Below, in pieces: positions 7,942-16,830 of a DNA stretch of 58,513 nucleotides (within the stretch, counting starts at the first letter, position 1; each line of letters opens with the position of its first letter). Made by a program: the position numbers and the translations under genes. The notes beneath the pieces are model-generated. The model did not search any database and was not told the origin of the DNA. It saw only the letters and a list, made by a program, of their open reading frames with translations. Source of the stretch: DATJKD01 sp963728295. Its GTDB lineage: Bacteria > Pseudomonadota > Gammaproteobacteria > Steroidobacterales > Steroidobacteraceae. The stretch is taken from positions 1-58,513 of the forward strand of contig CAVSKB010000014.1 in the NCBI GenBank assembly GCA_963728295.1, written 5' to 3'.

Positions 7942-9876
7942 TCAGATCTTTACCTGCGCCCCAAGCTCGACGACCCGATGCGACGGCAGGCAGAAGTATC
8001 CCATCGGGCTTTCGGCGTTGCGCATCATCCAGGCGAACAGCCGTTCGCGCCAAAGCGCCATTCCTTTGATCTTAGTCGCCAGCGGCGTTTGCCGGCTCAA
8101 GAAGAAGCTGGTTTCCTCCTGAGCCAGCGGCGCGCCGATGCCGCCCAAGCGCTGGAGCGCCTTGGGAACGTTCATCTCCTCCATGAACCCCCGGCGCAGC
8201 GTCACCCTGAAGAATCCGTGGCCGAGATCATCGACGGTCACCTCCGCGTCGGGCGGGACGTAGGGAACGTCTTCGACCGCTACCCTCACGAACAGCGAAC
8301 GCTCGTGGATGACGCGGTTGTGCTTCATGTTTTGCTGCAGCGCTTGGGGAATGCCATCGGGCTGGGACGTCATGTATACGGCCGTGCCGGGCACGCGCGT
8401 GACCGACTGAACGCCCGAGCCAAATAAGTCTTCCACGGGAATTTCGGTTTTGCGCATCTGGGCGGCGAGCAGTTTCCTGCCTTTGGCCCAGGTGGTGAGG
8501 AACGTGAAGGCAACGATGCCGACGACGAGCGGAAACCAGCCGCCTGCGGGCACCTTCATGAGGTTCGCGCCCAAGTAGGCCATGTCGACGACGAAAAAAA
8601 GCGCCAGCATCGGGACGGCAGCCCACGCAGGCCATTTCCACAGCGTGAAAAGCACGACCGCCAACAGGCAGCCGTCGATGAACATCGCCCCGGTCACCGC
8701 AATGCCATAAGCGGCGGCGAGGTTGCTTGAGCTCCTGAAAACCAGGACAAGCAGGACCACCATCGTCATCAGCGCCCAGTTGACCATCGGGATGTAGATC
8801 TGCCCCGCCGCTGCTTCGCTCGTGTGGCAAATCCTGAGTCGCGGGACGAAGCTGAGATGAATTGCTTGCTGCGTGACCGAGAAGGCACCGGAGATGACCG
8901 CCTGGCTGGCAATGATGCTGGCGAGGGTAGCGAGAATGATGAGAGGGAACCGCGCGATCTCCGGGGCGAGCAGGAAGAAGGGATTCCTGATCGCGTGCGT
9001 CGCCCCCTCCGTATCCAGCGCAAGGATCATAGCGCCCTGGCCCATGTAGTTAAGCATCAACGCAGGCATCACGAAGACGAGCCAGGAAAGACCAATCGGC
9101 TTTCGGCCGAAATGCCCCATGTCAGCATAAAGAGCCTCCGCTCCGGTCACGGCCAGCACGACCGAGCCCATAGCGAGAAACGCACGCAGGCCGTCCGTCA
9201 GAAAAAAGTCGAAGGCATTGAGCGGATTCAGGGTGTGTAAGACGATCGCCGGGTCGTCGGCGATGTGCATGATCCCGAAGACAGATATTGTCGCGAAATA
9301 AAGCAGCATTATCGGGCCGAAAAAGCTCCCGACGCGGCGCGTGCCATGGGACTGGATCGAGAAGAGTCCCATCAAGATGATTACCGCGATGGGTACCACA
9401 AAGGGGCCGAACCGTGGCTCGACGGTCTGCAGCCCCTCGACCGCCGAAAGCACTGAGATGGCAGGCGTAATCATGCTGTCGCCGTAGAAAAGCGCGCAGG
9501 CAAATACGCCGAGCAGCACCATCCCGGATGTCCATCGGCGCTTCGGAATCTCGCGGCTGATGAGTGCAAGCAGCGCCAGGCTGCCGCCTTCGCCTTTGTT
9601 GTCGGCCCGCATGATGACGACGACATATTTGATCGTCACCACGATCATCATTGACCAGAAGATCAGACTCAGCACTCCGTGGATGTGCAGCGGGTCCGGC
9701 GCGATCGGGTGATGGCCGGCGAACGTCTCGCGAAAGGCGTAGATCGGGCTGGTGCCGATGTCGCCAAACACGATGCCGATCGCGCCGACCGCCAGCTTCA
9801 AGATACCTTGCCGCTGATGGTCGTGCGGGCCAGTCCGCACTTCCGGCAGCGGCGCAACAGCGGGAGGGTCGTTCAT
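7942..9876 (-). CDS. kup: Kup/TrkD low-affinity potassium transporter
   Basis: 644 residues, close to the usual 620-660. The family signature AIGIVFGDIGTSPIYAFRET lies near residues 31-50, followed by about 12 transmembrane segments (for example GMVLLGVFACALFYGDSMIT and AVISGAFSVTQQAIHLSFVP) and a soluble C-terminal domain (NRVIHERSLFVRVAVEDVPY) ending with the Kup-type FFLSRQTPLA region. Imports K+ with H+ at the inner membrane, mainly under acid or hyperosmotic stress. It starts at ATG 9874-9876 after GAGACACTT. No riboswitch-like leader was recognised. Confidence 0.96.
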   Translation of the reverse strand: MNDPPAVAPLPEVRTGPHDHQRQGILKLAVGAIGIVFGDIGTSPIYAFRETFAGHHPIAPDPLHIHGVLSLIFWSMMIVVTIKYVVVIMRADNKGEGGSLALLALISREIPKRRWTSGMVLLGVFACALFYGDSMITPAISVLSAVEGLQTVEPRFGPFVVPIAVIILMGLFSIQSHGTRRVGSFFGPIMLLYFATISVFGIMHIADDPAIVLHTLNPLNAFDFFLTDGLRAFLAMGSVVLAVTGAEALYADMGHFGRKPIGLSWLVFVMPALMLNYMGQGAMILALDTEGATHAIRNPFFLLAPEIARFPLIILATLASIIASQAVISGAFSVTQQAIHLSFVPRLRICHTSEAAAGQIYIPMVNWALMTMVVLLVLVFRSSSNLAAAYGIAVTGAMFIDGCLLAVVLFTLWKWPAWAAVPMLALFFVVDMAYLGANLMKVPAGGWFPLVVGIVAFTFLTTWAKGRKLLAAQMRKTEIPVEDLFGSGVQSVTRVPGTAVYMTSQPDGIPQALQQNMKHNRVIHERSLFVRVAVEDVPYVPPDAEVTVDDLGHGFFRVTLRRGFMEEMNVPKALQRLGGIGAPLAQEETSFFLSRQTPLATKIKGMALWRERLFAWMMRNAESPMGYFCLPSHRVVELGAQVKI

Positions 9877-10258
9877 AAGTGTCTCCGAGACAGCTCACCA
9901 AGTTTGGGTAGACACACACTGGGTAGAGCCGATAATCAGAACTGCAGGAGATTTGCGTCGAAGATGAGTGAGATGTCCGCGGTCACCCTGTTCTTCTTGT
10001 ATTGCCGGTTCGCAAGCCAGCCCCCGCCTGCGAGGCTGAGAGTTACGAACACGGTTCCGGCGAGTAGCTTCTTGCGTTGTGGTGTGCCCGGGACGCAATA
10101 GGCGATGATCGTTAGCGCGGCGATTCGAAGGGAGTACTAGCCGGACAAGCATATCCGGTCGATCACAGCATTAATGCCTCGTGACACGCGCGAACGGCCC
10201 GCGCAGGCTCTGCGCACGGATCCAAGTCAGCGACTTGTACAACTCGTCGCGTAGCTTC
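9877..10258. other. Intergenic region, possible small membrane ORF without start
   Basis: Between kup and the subtilase 3' end. One reverse frame (about 9936-10136) encodes a plausible small membrane protein: RIAALTIIAYCVPGTPQRKK, then one hydrophobic helix and NRVTADISLIFDANLLQF. It has no start codon before an upstream TAG, so it is not called as a gene. Nothing else is supported. Confidence 0.4.
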
Positions 10259-12584
10259 CTAGATTGCTTGATCAGCGGTTGCCTGCGCGGCCCTATTTGA
10301 GAAGAGCCGCCCATGGAGGGCGGCTCTTCTCTTGACAAGCGACTGAGCGTACTTTGTCCGCGTATACAGCGCTGCGTGAGCGACCTCGCTTCCGCCCGTC
10401 GACACGAGCAGCCACGCCCAGTCGTCCCGTTGCGGGAATCCCCTCGGGACATCGACCGTCACGCGTACCGTCGTCGTCGCACCGGGTGCGAGCGTGACGG
10501 AGGCCGGGAAGACGGTGTAGGACGCGCCTCCAGCGAACGGATCTTCGATTGAGAACTCGAAGGTCGCGGTGGATTCGGTCAGGTTCTTCACGATGATTTC
10601 ACCCGAGCGGTTCTGACCGGATCCGGACGGAATCCCGCCGAACGCTACGCTGACCGGGTCGAGCGACACGCTCGCCTGCACGGCATTGAGCAGGTTTTCG
10701 AGCCCCGCACCCACGACGTTCGGATTGTCGACGATGGTCTCGCCGGTCACGAAGTCGCGGAGCACACCGCGAACGGCGGTATTTACGATCGCGGAGCGCA
10801 CGTCGGCAGCTGCCCAGTCCGGATGCTGGTCGATCACGACGGCAGCAGAGCCCGCGACGTGCGGGGTCGCCATCGACGTGCCCTGGAAGAACGCCCAGCA
10901 CGATGGCGTCGTCTGCTCGCATGCAAAGGCGGGCTGGGAGCTCAGAACGTTCACGCCTGGGGCAACGACGTCCGGCTTGACGCGGAACTGGACATCCGTG
11001 GGCCCGAGACTCGAGAAGCCCGCCATGATGTTGTCGTTCGCTGTACGGAAATACTCGAGCCCGGGTCGAATCGTCGTCAGGACGCCGTCCTTGGTCGCGA
11101 GGACTCGACCATCCTCCAGCCCGACCATATAGGCCGGGATGGTCGGCTGATTGGGTGTGTCGTCGGAGGCCATCCCCACCGGGTCGCCGGCGACGTTGTT
11201 GACGACGAGTACCGCAATGGCACCCGCCGCCTGCGCGTTGCGGATCTTCGTCGAGAAGGAACAGGTGCCGCGCGAGACGAGCGCGATCTCACCCGAAAGA
11301 CTTCCCGGCGCGAGCGCGGTGCAGGCGGTGCTCAGGTCGGTAGCGGGGTCCGTCGCTCCCTCGGTCACGACCGGCGAGCGGCGCCGTGAGGTCCTCTGTC
11401 ACCGTCGCGAATTCGCCCGACGCCGCTCCGAACCGACCCCCGTCGGCCGTCGTGACCGGTGCGCCGACGAAGTGCCCGACGGAACTCGCCCCGGCGGTAA
11501 TGGCTCGCGGCGCAAAGCCCGGCGATTCCACCGTCTCGTCTCCCGGCCCGGTATTGCCGGCCGCGATCGCGCTGACCATGCCGGCGCGGTCAAATCGGTC
11601 GACGGCCTGCGAGAGGAGATCGCGCACGCCGTTGGACCCGCCGCCCAGGCTCATGTTGGCGACGTCAAATCCGAGCTCGTACGCGCGTTGCAAGGCGTTC
11701 AGGATGTCCTCCGAGCGAGCGTCTGCGAGCGTGCCCGGGAAGACATTGAAGTTGCCGAGCATCGCCCCCGGGGCGACGCCGGATGGGTCGTACGGTATGT
11801 CAACGGGCCCGTTGGACGGGTCGTCGATCCACGCGGGCGTGTGAGCGTTGCAGGCCGCGGTGCCCGCGACGTGCGTGCCGTGACCGTTCTGGTCGGCCGT
11901 GCCAAAGCCGGACTTGGCGAGCTTGTTGTAGAAGGCCTCTGCGTAAATGACCTTGTCGTTCGTGCCGCCGTTGACGACGTTGTCCGGTGCATTCCCTTCG
12001 GGATACCCGGCGTCGCTGAAGCAGGGATGCCGTATGTCGATGCCCGAGTCGATGATCGCGATCTTGACGCCTTCGCCGGCGCGCTCCGGGCCCGCAGGCG
12101 CCAGTTGCCACGCCTCAAAGGCGTCGATCAGTCCAAGGTCGGGGTCGTCGTGCGCCGTGGGGCGGTAGAGTCCCTGGTATTCGGCGTACAGGACTTGTGG
12201 CGCCGAGCGAATCGCGGCGAGGCTGGTGCCGTTCAGCTGAACGGCGACGGCATTGAGCGCCACGTCGAACTCACTCGTCACCCTGGCCCGCGGAGCGTTT
12301 TGCCGGAGCCATTGCTTGAAGTCGTTTCGAAGTGCCGCGAGCTGCGCTCGATGGGACTTCACGCTGTTGCTCGAGAAGTCGATCTTCTTGCCTTTGGCAG
12401 GTCTGGTTTTTTCGTAGGTGGCAAGCGGAACGCCTTTGAGCTCGACGAGCGCGCTGGACTGGTCGACTCGCTGCCGTACGGCGGTCGCGCGAGACTTTGA
12501 GTCCGATGGCGTCACTCCGAGCACCGGCATGGAGATCATTGGAAACACGAGCAGGAAAAGCGTGAGAAATCGCTTAATGGCCAT
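10259..12584 (-). pseudogene. Secreted subtilase (S8 peptidase) with PA domain, one frameshift
   Basis: The start at ATG 12584 gives the signal peptide MAIKRFLTLFLLVFPMISMP, then an inhibitor-like propeptide. The S8 catalytic domain has Asp in VKIAIIDSGIDIRHP, His in NGHGTHVAGT and Ser in FQGTSMATPHVAGS. Between His and Ser sits a PA domain (RGTCSFSTKIRNAQAAGAIA). A C-terminal fibronectin/ASPM-like domain follows. The frame is lost at about 11370 (LTAPLA versus VVTEGATDPA), so as given the protein splits into two frames; with one base changed it would be an intact protease of about 770 residues. The 3' frame runs through a hairpin at 10300-10332, so the true stop may be near 10293. The 77-bp leader is shared with the catalase gene. 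Confidence 0.85.
10300..10332 (-). terminator. Hairpin at the subtilase 3' end
   Basis: GAGAAGAGCCGCC and GGGCGGCTCTTCTC form a stem of about 12 bp with a short CATGGA loop. It lies at the end of the subtilase frame. No strong T-run follows on the reverse strand (CAAATAGGG), so termination efficiency is uncertain. Confidence 0.6.
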
Positions 12585-12661
12585 TCGGTTACCCTCGGCA
12601 GGATTGGATCGCTGACAGCGGTGGCGCAGTCTCACGAACGGGGTTGCGACTCGCAATCGGA
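12585..12661 (-). promoter_or_regulatory. Structured 5' leader of the subtilase, copy A
   Basis: The 77 bp directly before the subtilase ATG match 21441-21516, directly before the catalase ATG, at about 70 of 76 positions. Read on the transcribed strand it contains the inverted repeat TTGCGAGTCGCAA, a second one around CGCTGTCAGCG, then the ribosome-binding site GAGGG. Because it abuts the start codon in both cases, it is more likely a shared control element than a random repeat. Confidence 0.65.
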
Positions 12662-12851
12662 ATGATGCCCAACGAACGTAGGACATCGACCGGCATTCTC
12701 AGGCCAGCCTTCCGACTGTTCGAAGCGCCGTGTGGTCCCGCGCGTTCCGGTTCGGTATGGGCTCGGTCGGGCAGGGGGGTTCGGTCGGCCCGCGGGAAAA
12801 TCCCTTGCCGGTCTTCGGTTTGAGGAGGCCGAACCGGGCTCTCCCTCGTAC

Positions 12852-12940
12852 TGAAAATCCGCGGCATCACCGGCGGACTATAGGTGACCGCGCGGGACGA
12901 AAATCGACCGACCATCGGACTTCCGGAAATCGGGTCGATG
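12852..12940. repeat. Dispersed hairpin repeat, copy 2 of 3
   Basis: About 90 bp matching the copies at 1349-1440 and 23584-23680: GGCATCACCGGCGGACTAT, AAATCGACCGACCATCGGAC, TTCCGGAAATCGGGTCG. CGACC and GGTCG can pair around an inner CGG-ACTT-CCG hairpin. Its left edge carries 14 bp identical to the tRNA-Phe remnant. Confidence 0.65.
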
Positions 12941-13070
12941 CTCGCGTCATGCGGCGCACCCCGCGGCGCGGCCCGGCGGTGGCCGCGTCGGCCCCGGAGT
13001 GGCCGCGTGGGGCGCACTGGGGCGGCGGCCATGGGCTCCCATGGGGCGGTGGCGCGCGTCCCGGGTGCCG

Positions 13071-13118
13071 CGAGGGACGTGACTTCGGAGGGTGCCCGCC
13101 CGAGTGCTCGCGAACGCA
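13071..13118. repeat. GC-rich dispersed repeat, copy 1 of 3
   Basis: Shares GACTTCGGAGGGTGCC and GTGCTCGCGAACGC with 30535-30571 and 47034-47083. On the reverse strand the first and third copies also read similarly as peptide (REHSGGHPPKSRPSR versus REHPRGLPPNSLPSR), which may just reflect nucleotide identity. Confidence 0.55.
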
Positions 13119-13136
13119 TGCTCCGCAGGGAATCGC

Positions 13137-13193
13137 AGTCAGGCTGTAGGCCCGCTCCATCGCGGCTTCGTCGAGGTAACGGCGACTCCCAGT
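13137..13193 (-). pseudogene. Second SRAP-start remnant
   Basis: The reverse strand reads SRRYLDEAAMERAYSLTA, the counterpart of CGRYVTPDEAAMERAYNLT at 3800-3862. At the DNA level GCTCCATCGCGGCTTC is identical in both. The Cys2 start is lost and no SRAP body follows. Confidence 0.5.
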
Positions 13194-13255
13194 GAGCGAG
13201 GGCGGGCAACTGAACGCTACTTCGCGCGGTACCCGGATCCCGCAAATCGCTCTAG

Positions 13256-13486
13256 GCACGGCTCTCAGAGGGCACCGGCAAGGTGAAATACTTCGAGGGC
13301 ACTCCGATCCCGACCTCGATCGTGCTGGCTGGGATACTCACGGTTGCCGCGTCCCAAAATGCAATCGGGTCAAACCTCTGGTTCGGTGCATTGAGCATCG
13401 CGGGCTACGCGCTGCATCCCCTGGCGCTGCTGTTTTTGCTATCCGTCTCGCTCATGATCAGCCGCATTCGAATTCCAAAACTCTAA
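13256..13486 (+). pseudogene. C-terminal fragment of PssA (CDP-diacylglycerol-serine O-phosphatidyltransferase)
   Basis: After a TAG at 13253-13255 the frame reads EGTGKVKYFEGTPIPTSIVL, then hydrophobic segments and LLFLLSVSLMISRIRIPKL and a stop. KYFEGTPIPTS and the LMISR-IRIPK ending are characteristic of the last third of proteobacterial PssA, an inner-membrane CDP-alcohol phosphotransferase. The catalytic CDP-alcohol motif lies upstream in real PssA and is absent, so this cannot be active. A GTG at 13283 could start a 67-residue membrane peptide, but there is no good reason to think it is used. Confidence 0.7.
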
Positions 13487-13708
13487 GATCGTTGTCCGAA
13501 CCCGTTGCGGAGCGCTGCAGGTCGGTAGGCTGTGCCATGGGGCCACCGTCGCACGCGGTCTTTCATGCTGCTTTCCGTAACCGGTCATCGTGGTGTTGCG
13601 CTCGATTACGGCTCGCTATGGCTCAGATCCCCACGGCCCTTTCAGCCGCGCGGTGTTCCGCTTCGTGGTGCGGTGCTATCGTCATCCGGACTGTCGTGGA
13701 TCCCTGCC

Positions 13709-14960
13709 TTGGCCAGAAACCGCGAAACGGAAATTCTTGTAGTCGCCGGTCGCGAAGTTGCCATCTCGCACCCCGACAAGGTGCTGTTCCCCAAGCCGAA
13801 GTACACCAAGCTCGACCTGGTGCGCTATTACCTTGCGGTGGCCGAAGGGGCGCTGCGTGGCGCGGGCGGCCGTCCCAACATGCTCGTGCGCTACCCGGAC
13901 GGCATCGGTCGCGAGCACTTCTATCAGAAGCGGGCGCCCAAGAGCCGGCCGGCCTGGATCGAGGTGGTCGAACTGCGCTTTCCGTCGGGGCGCGCGGCCG
14001 ACGAGGTCGTTCCGCGTGATGCGGCGGCCCTCGCCTGGCTCGCCAATCTTGCCTGCCTCGAGTTGCACCCGCACCCGGTTCGCGCCGAGGACCTCGAGCA
14101 TCCCGACGAACTGCGCATCGACCTCGACCCGGTGCCGGGAATCGAATGGACGCAAGTACGAGGAGGTCACCTCGGTGGCCCGTGCCGTCCTTCAGGACTT
14201 CAATCTGACCGGCTGGCCGAAGACGTCCGGTTCGCGCGGCATGCACATCTGTGTGCGACTGGAACGCCGCTGGGTCTTCGACGAGGTTCGTCGTGCAGCC
14301 CTCGCGCTCGCGCGCGAAGTCGAACAACGCGTGCCGAATCTCGCCACCAGCAAGTGGTGGAAGGAAGAGCGCCACGGCGTGTTCGTCGACTACAACCAGA
14401 ACGCCAAGGATCGCACCGTCGCTTCCGCGTACTCCGTGCGACCTACTCCTGACGCGCGAGTTTCGGCACCGCTTACCTGGGATGAGGTCGGCGAGTCCGA
14501 ACCGGCGGATTTCACGCTCGCGTCCATGCCCACGCGCTACGACAAGATCGGAGACGCGCATGCGGCGATCGACCAGCACGCCGGCTCGATCGAGGGCCTG
14601 CTCGAGCTTTTCGAGCGTCAGGGCCTGGGCGACGCGCCCTGGCCGCCGCATTACCGGAAACAGGCATCGGAGCCTCCGCGAGTCCAGCCATCCAAGCGCA
14701 AACGCGCCCACAAACACCCATTGATCGAGATTGGTCGCGCCCGTCGCAAGGAGGATGCGCTTGCCGGGCTCACGCGCTGGAAACGGCGCCACCCGCAAGC
14801 TGCGGCGCACCTGGAGCCGGCTGACGTGCTGATCGACGCGATGCGCGGGCGCTACAGCACTTGGACGCGGATCCGCGTCAATCTGCAGCACGTGCCCGAG
14901 GAGCTGCGGCCCAATCAGGAGCCGCTCGACCCGGACGAGAAGATCCTCTCGAGCTCGTAG
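13709..14960 (+). pseudogene. ligD: LigD-type DNA polymerase (primase-polymerase) domain, one frameshift
   Basis: From a TTG at 13709 (ARNRETEILVVAGREVAISH) the frame carries PDKVLFPKPKYTKLDLVRYY, EHFYQKRAPKSRPAWIE and the catalytic-aspartate strand ELRIDLDPVPGIEW, all typical of the stand-alone LigD polymerase of non-homologous end joining. At about 14150 the frame slips by one base (EWTQV becomes YEEVTSVARAVL) and continues GSRGMHICVRLERRW, SKWWKEERHGVFVDYNQNAK and TVASAYSVRP to the end. Restored, it would be about 415 residues. It is convergent with the ATP-dependent ligase (14915-16015), overlapping 46 bp. No Ku gene is in the window. Confidence 0.85.
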
Positions 14961-16015
14961 GGCTTGGTGACTTCCAGCTGATCATAGCGGCAATCCCGCG
15001 GCCGCTTGTCGGGTCGCCACCGCAGGAAAAGCGCCGCGTGACGGAATCGATCGCCCTGCATGTGGTCGTACTTCACCTCGCAGACGCGCTCAATCCTGAG
15101 CGGTTCCCAGGAGAGGTTTTTGCCCGCACTCCAGCGGCTCTGTGCGCCAGGCATCCGGCTCGATTGGGCCGCGGCTCCCGCCCATTCTCGCCACGGGTGT
15201 TCATCCATCGCGTTCTTGCGCAGCGGCGCAAGCTCCCTTGCGAGCTGCCTGCGCCTGGCCATGGTGAAGGAGGAAGTGACCCCGACGTGCTGGAGCACTC
15301 CTGCGTCGTCGTACAGGCCGAGCAGCAGCGAACCGATCGCGTCCTTCCCGCTCTTGTGCCAGCGGAATCCCGCGACGACACAGTCGGCTGTGCGCGCGTG
15401 CTTTACCTTGATCATTGCGCGCTTGCCGGGCAGGTATGCTCCCGACTCCGGTTTCGCGATCACACCGTCCAGGCCGGCTCCTTCGAAACGAGTCAGCCAC
15501 TCGAGCGCAATCGCCCGGTCGCGCGTGACCGGTGTGAGATATACGGGCGGCTTGACCGCACCTAGCAATTTCTCGAGGACGGCGCGGCGTTCGGATTGCG
15601 GTGCTCCCAGGAGATTACGTCCGCTGACCGCAAGCACGTCGAAAGCAACGAACGAGGAGGGCGTGTCTTTTGCGAGCTTGACGACGCGCGACTCCGCCGG
15701 GTGCAGACGGAGCTGCAGAGCGTCGAAGTCGAGCCCCTGCGTCGTGACGATGACGATCTCGCCGTCGACCACGCAGTCTTTCGGAAGGCGCTCGATCAGC
15801 GCGTCATGAAGCTCCGGAAAATAGCGATCGAGGGGTCGCGAGTCGCGGCTTTGGATATACACGTCGTCCCTGCCGCGAAACACGATCGCACGAAATCCGT
15901 CCCACTTGGGTTCGTACAGGTAACCCGCGCCCGGTGGCAGCTCCTCCGCGAGCTTGGCGAGCATCGGCTCGACCGGCGGTTTAACCGTCACGCCTGAGGT
16001 TGCCTTCGAGGACAC
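14915..16015 (-). CDS. ATP-dependent DNA ligase (LigC/LigD ligase-domain type)
   Basis: 366 residues from a GTG at 16015. The nucleotidyltransferase motif I is YEPKWDGFRAI with the AMP-accepting Lys at about residue 37. Later motifs follow: CVVDGEIVIV (IIIa), AGLDGVIAKPE (IV) and RAMIKVKHARTADCVV (V), then an OB-fold domain with GLYDDAGVLQHVGVTSSFT. It seals DNA nicks or double-strand breaks with ATP. In many bacteria this domain is fused to the polymerase as LigD; here the two are separate, convergent genes. The length equals the two-domain ligase without extra modules. Confidence 0.92.
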   Translation of the reverse strand: MSSKATSGVTVKPPVEPMLAKLAEELPPGAGYLYEPKWDGFRAIVFRGRDDVYIQSRDSRPLDRYFPELHDALIERLPKDCVVDGEIVIVTTQGLDFDALQLRLHPAESRVVKLAKDTPSSFVAFDVLAVSGRNLLGAPQSERRAVLEKLLGAVKPPVYLTPVTRDRAIALEWLTRFEGAGLDGVIAKPESGAYLPGKRAMIKVKHARTADCVVAGFRWHKSGKDAIGSLLLGLYDDAGVLQHVGVTSSFTMARRRQLARELAPLRKNAMDEHPWREWAGAAAQSSRMPGAQSRWSAGKNLSWEPLRIERVCEVKYDHMQGDRFRHAALFLRWRPDKRPRDCRYDQLEVTKPYELERIFSSGSSGS

Positions 16016-16061
16016 GCGGATTGCGCACAGCGTCCTCTTTCGAGACAGGCATTAGTCCTCC

Positions 16062-16829
16062 TCATTCGGACCCGGTCTGTGAATGCGGCGCATCGACGGG
16101 CTTAGACTCAGGCGAACCGCGTTGGCGCAGAAATATGCTCAGCACCACCATGCCAAGCAACGCTAGGAATTCGCTTTGCCAGTTTTGGGTTGACTCAAAC
16201 CAGAACCGCGCCGTGTGCATGTATTGGAGCACTGACACGCCGTCACCCCCATGCTGGAGCTGCTCGGCGGTGTACTCGCGCGCGCCGCCCATCGCATGGA
16301 GGACAAACGACACGACAAAGAGCCCCAAAAACGCCAATGAGAGGGAGTTTTCGTAGAGTCGGAGGATCCAACCTCCACGGCGCACAGGTCCTGGCGCGTC
16401 CTTGCGACCCTTCGCTTTCCGAGGATCACGATCGACCGCTTCAGGCTCATCGAGTTTTTTCGACTCAGAGGAACCCTTCTGGAAGAGAGCCACGGTGAGT
16501 AAGACGTACGCCGCCATCTGGAGGAATTCGCTCTCCCAGTTCTCTGCCGTAGCTTCCATAAAGTGGCCGGTGCTCAGGTACTGTGCGAACCCGACCTCTG
16601 GCTGGCCGTGATCGATCTGCTCATTGTTGTACTCGTGCATCCCGGCAACTACTTGCGCGCCAAATGTCAGGATGAAAAGCACAAGCACCACAATCGATAG
16701 GCCGTTCTCGCGCAAATGCGAACGCAAACCGTGACCGCGTGTGTCTACTTTTTGCCTCCGCGTCGAGGCCCCGCTGGCACGGCGCGTTGTGCGCGGGGAC
16801 CCGACGCGATTTATAGGCCTATACAGCAC
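16062..16829 (-). CDS. DUF6766 family membrane protein with internal duplication
   Basis: 255 residues from a GTG at 16829. Two homologous halves each hold two transmembrane helices: LRENGLSIVVLVLFILTFGA with TAENWESEFLQMAAYVLLTV, and LYENSLSLAFLGLFVVSFVL with STQNWQSEFLALLGMVVLSI. The shared pattern is ENxLS, EYxxEQ, NWxSEFL and KGSxESK. Function unknown; an inner-membrane location is clear. It begins directly after the hemerythrin stop, so they are probably co-transcribed. The first 35 residues are polar and the true start may be further in. Confidence 0.8.
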   Translation of the reverse strand: MLYRPINRVGSPRTTRRASGASTRRQKVDTRGHGLRSHLRENGLSIVVLVLFILTFGAQVVAGMHEYNNEQIDHGQPEVGFAQYLSTGHFMEATAENWESEFLQMAAYVLLTVALFQKGSSESKKLDEPEAVDRDPRKAKGRKDAPGPVRRGGWILRLYENSLSLAFLGLFVVSFVLHAMGGAREYTAEQLQHGGDGVSVLQYMHTARFWFESTQNWQSEFLALLGMVVLSIFLRQRGSPESKPVDAPHSQTGSE

Positions 16830-16830
16830 G

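Larger units (their letters stand above)
12662..13255. other. Repeat-rich intergenic region
   Basis: No gene is supported. It contains the second copy of the hairpin repeat (12852-12940), a very GC-rich stretch (12960-13070), the GC-rich repeat (13071-13118) and an SRAP-start remnant (13137-13193), then the left boundary of a PssA fragment. The arrangement looks like a site of repeated insertion and deletion. Confidence 0.6.

Noticed and set aside
11151..12500. 449-codon forward reading frame
   Set aside because: Antisense to the subtilase catalytic domain, which shows the full Asp-His-Ser triad.
13052..13118. Possible coding sequence REHSGGHPPKSRPSR on the reverse strand
   Set aside because: Similar peptides at 47040-47140 come from the shared GC-rich DNA repeat; there is no start, no conserved length and no codon-level constraint visible.
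13623..14891. 422-codon reverse reading frame
   Set aside because: Antisense to the LigD polymerase; it stays open across the frameshift only because of composition.
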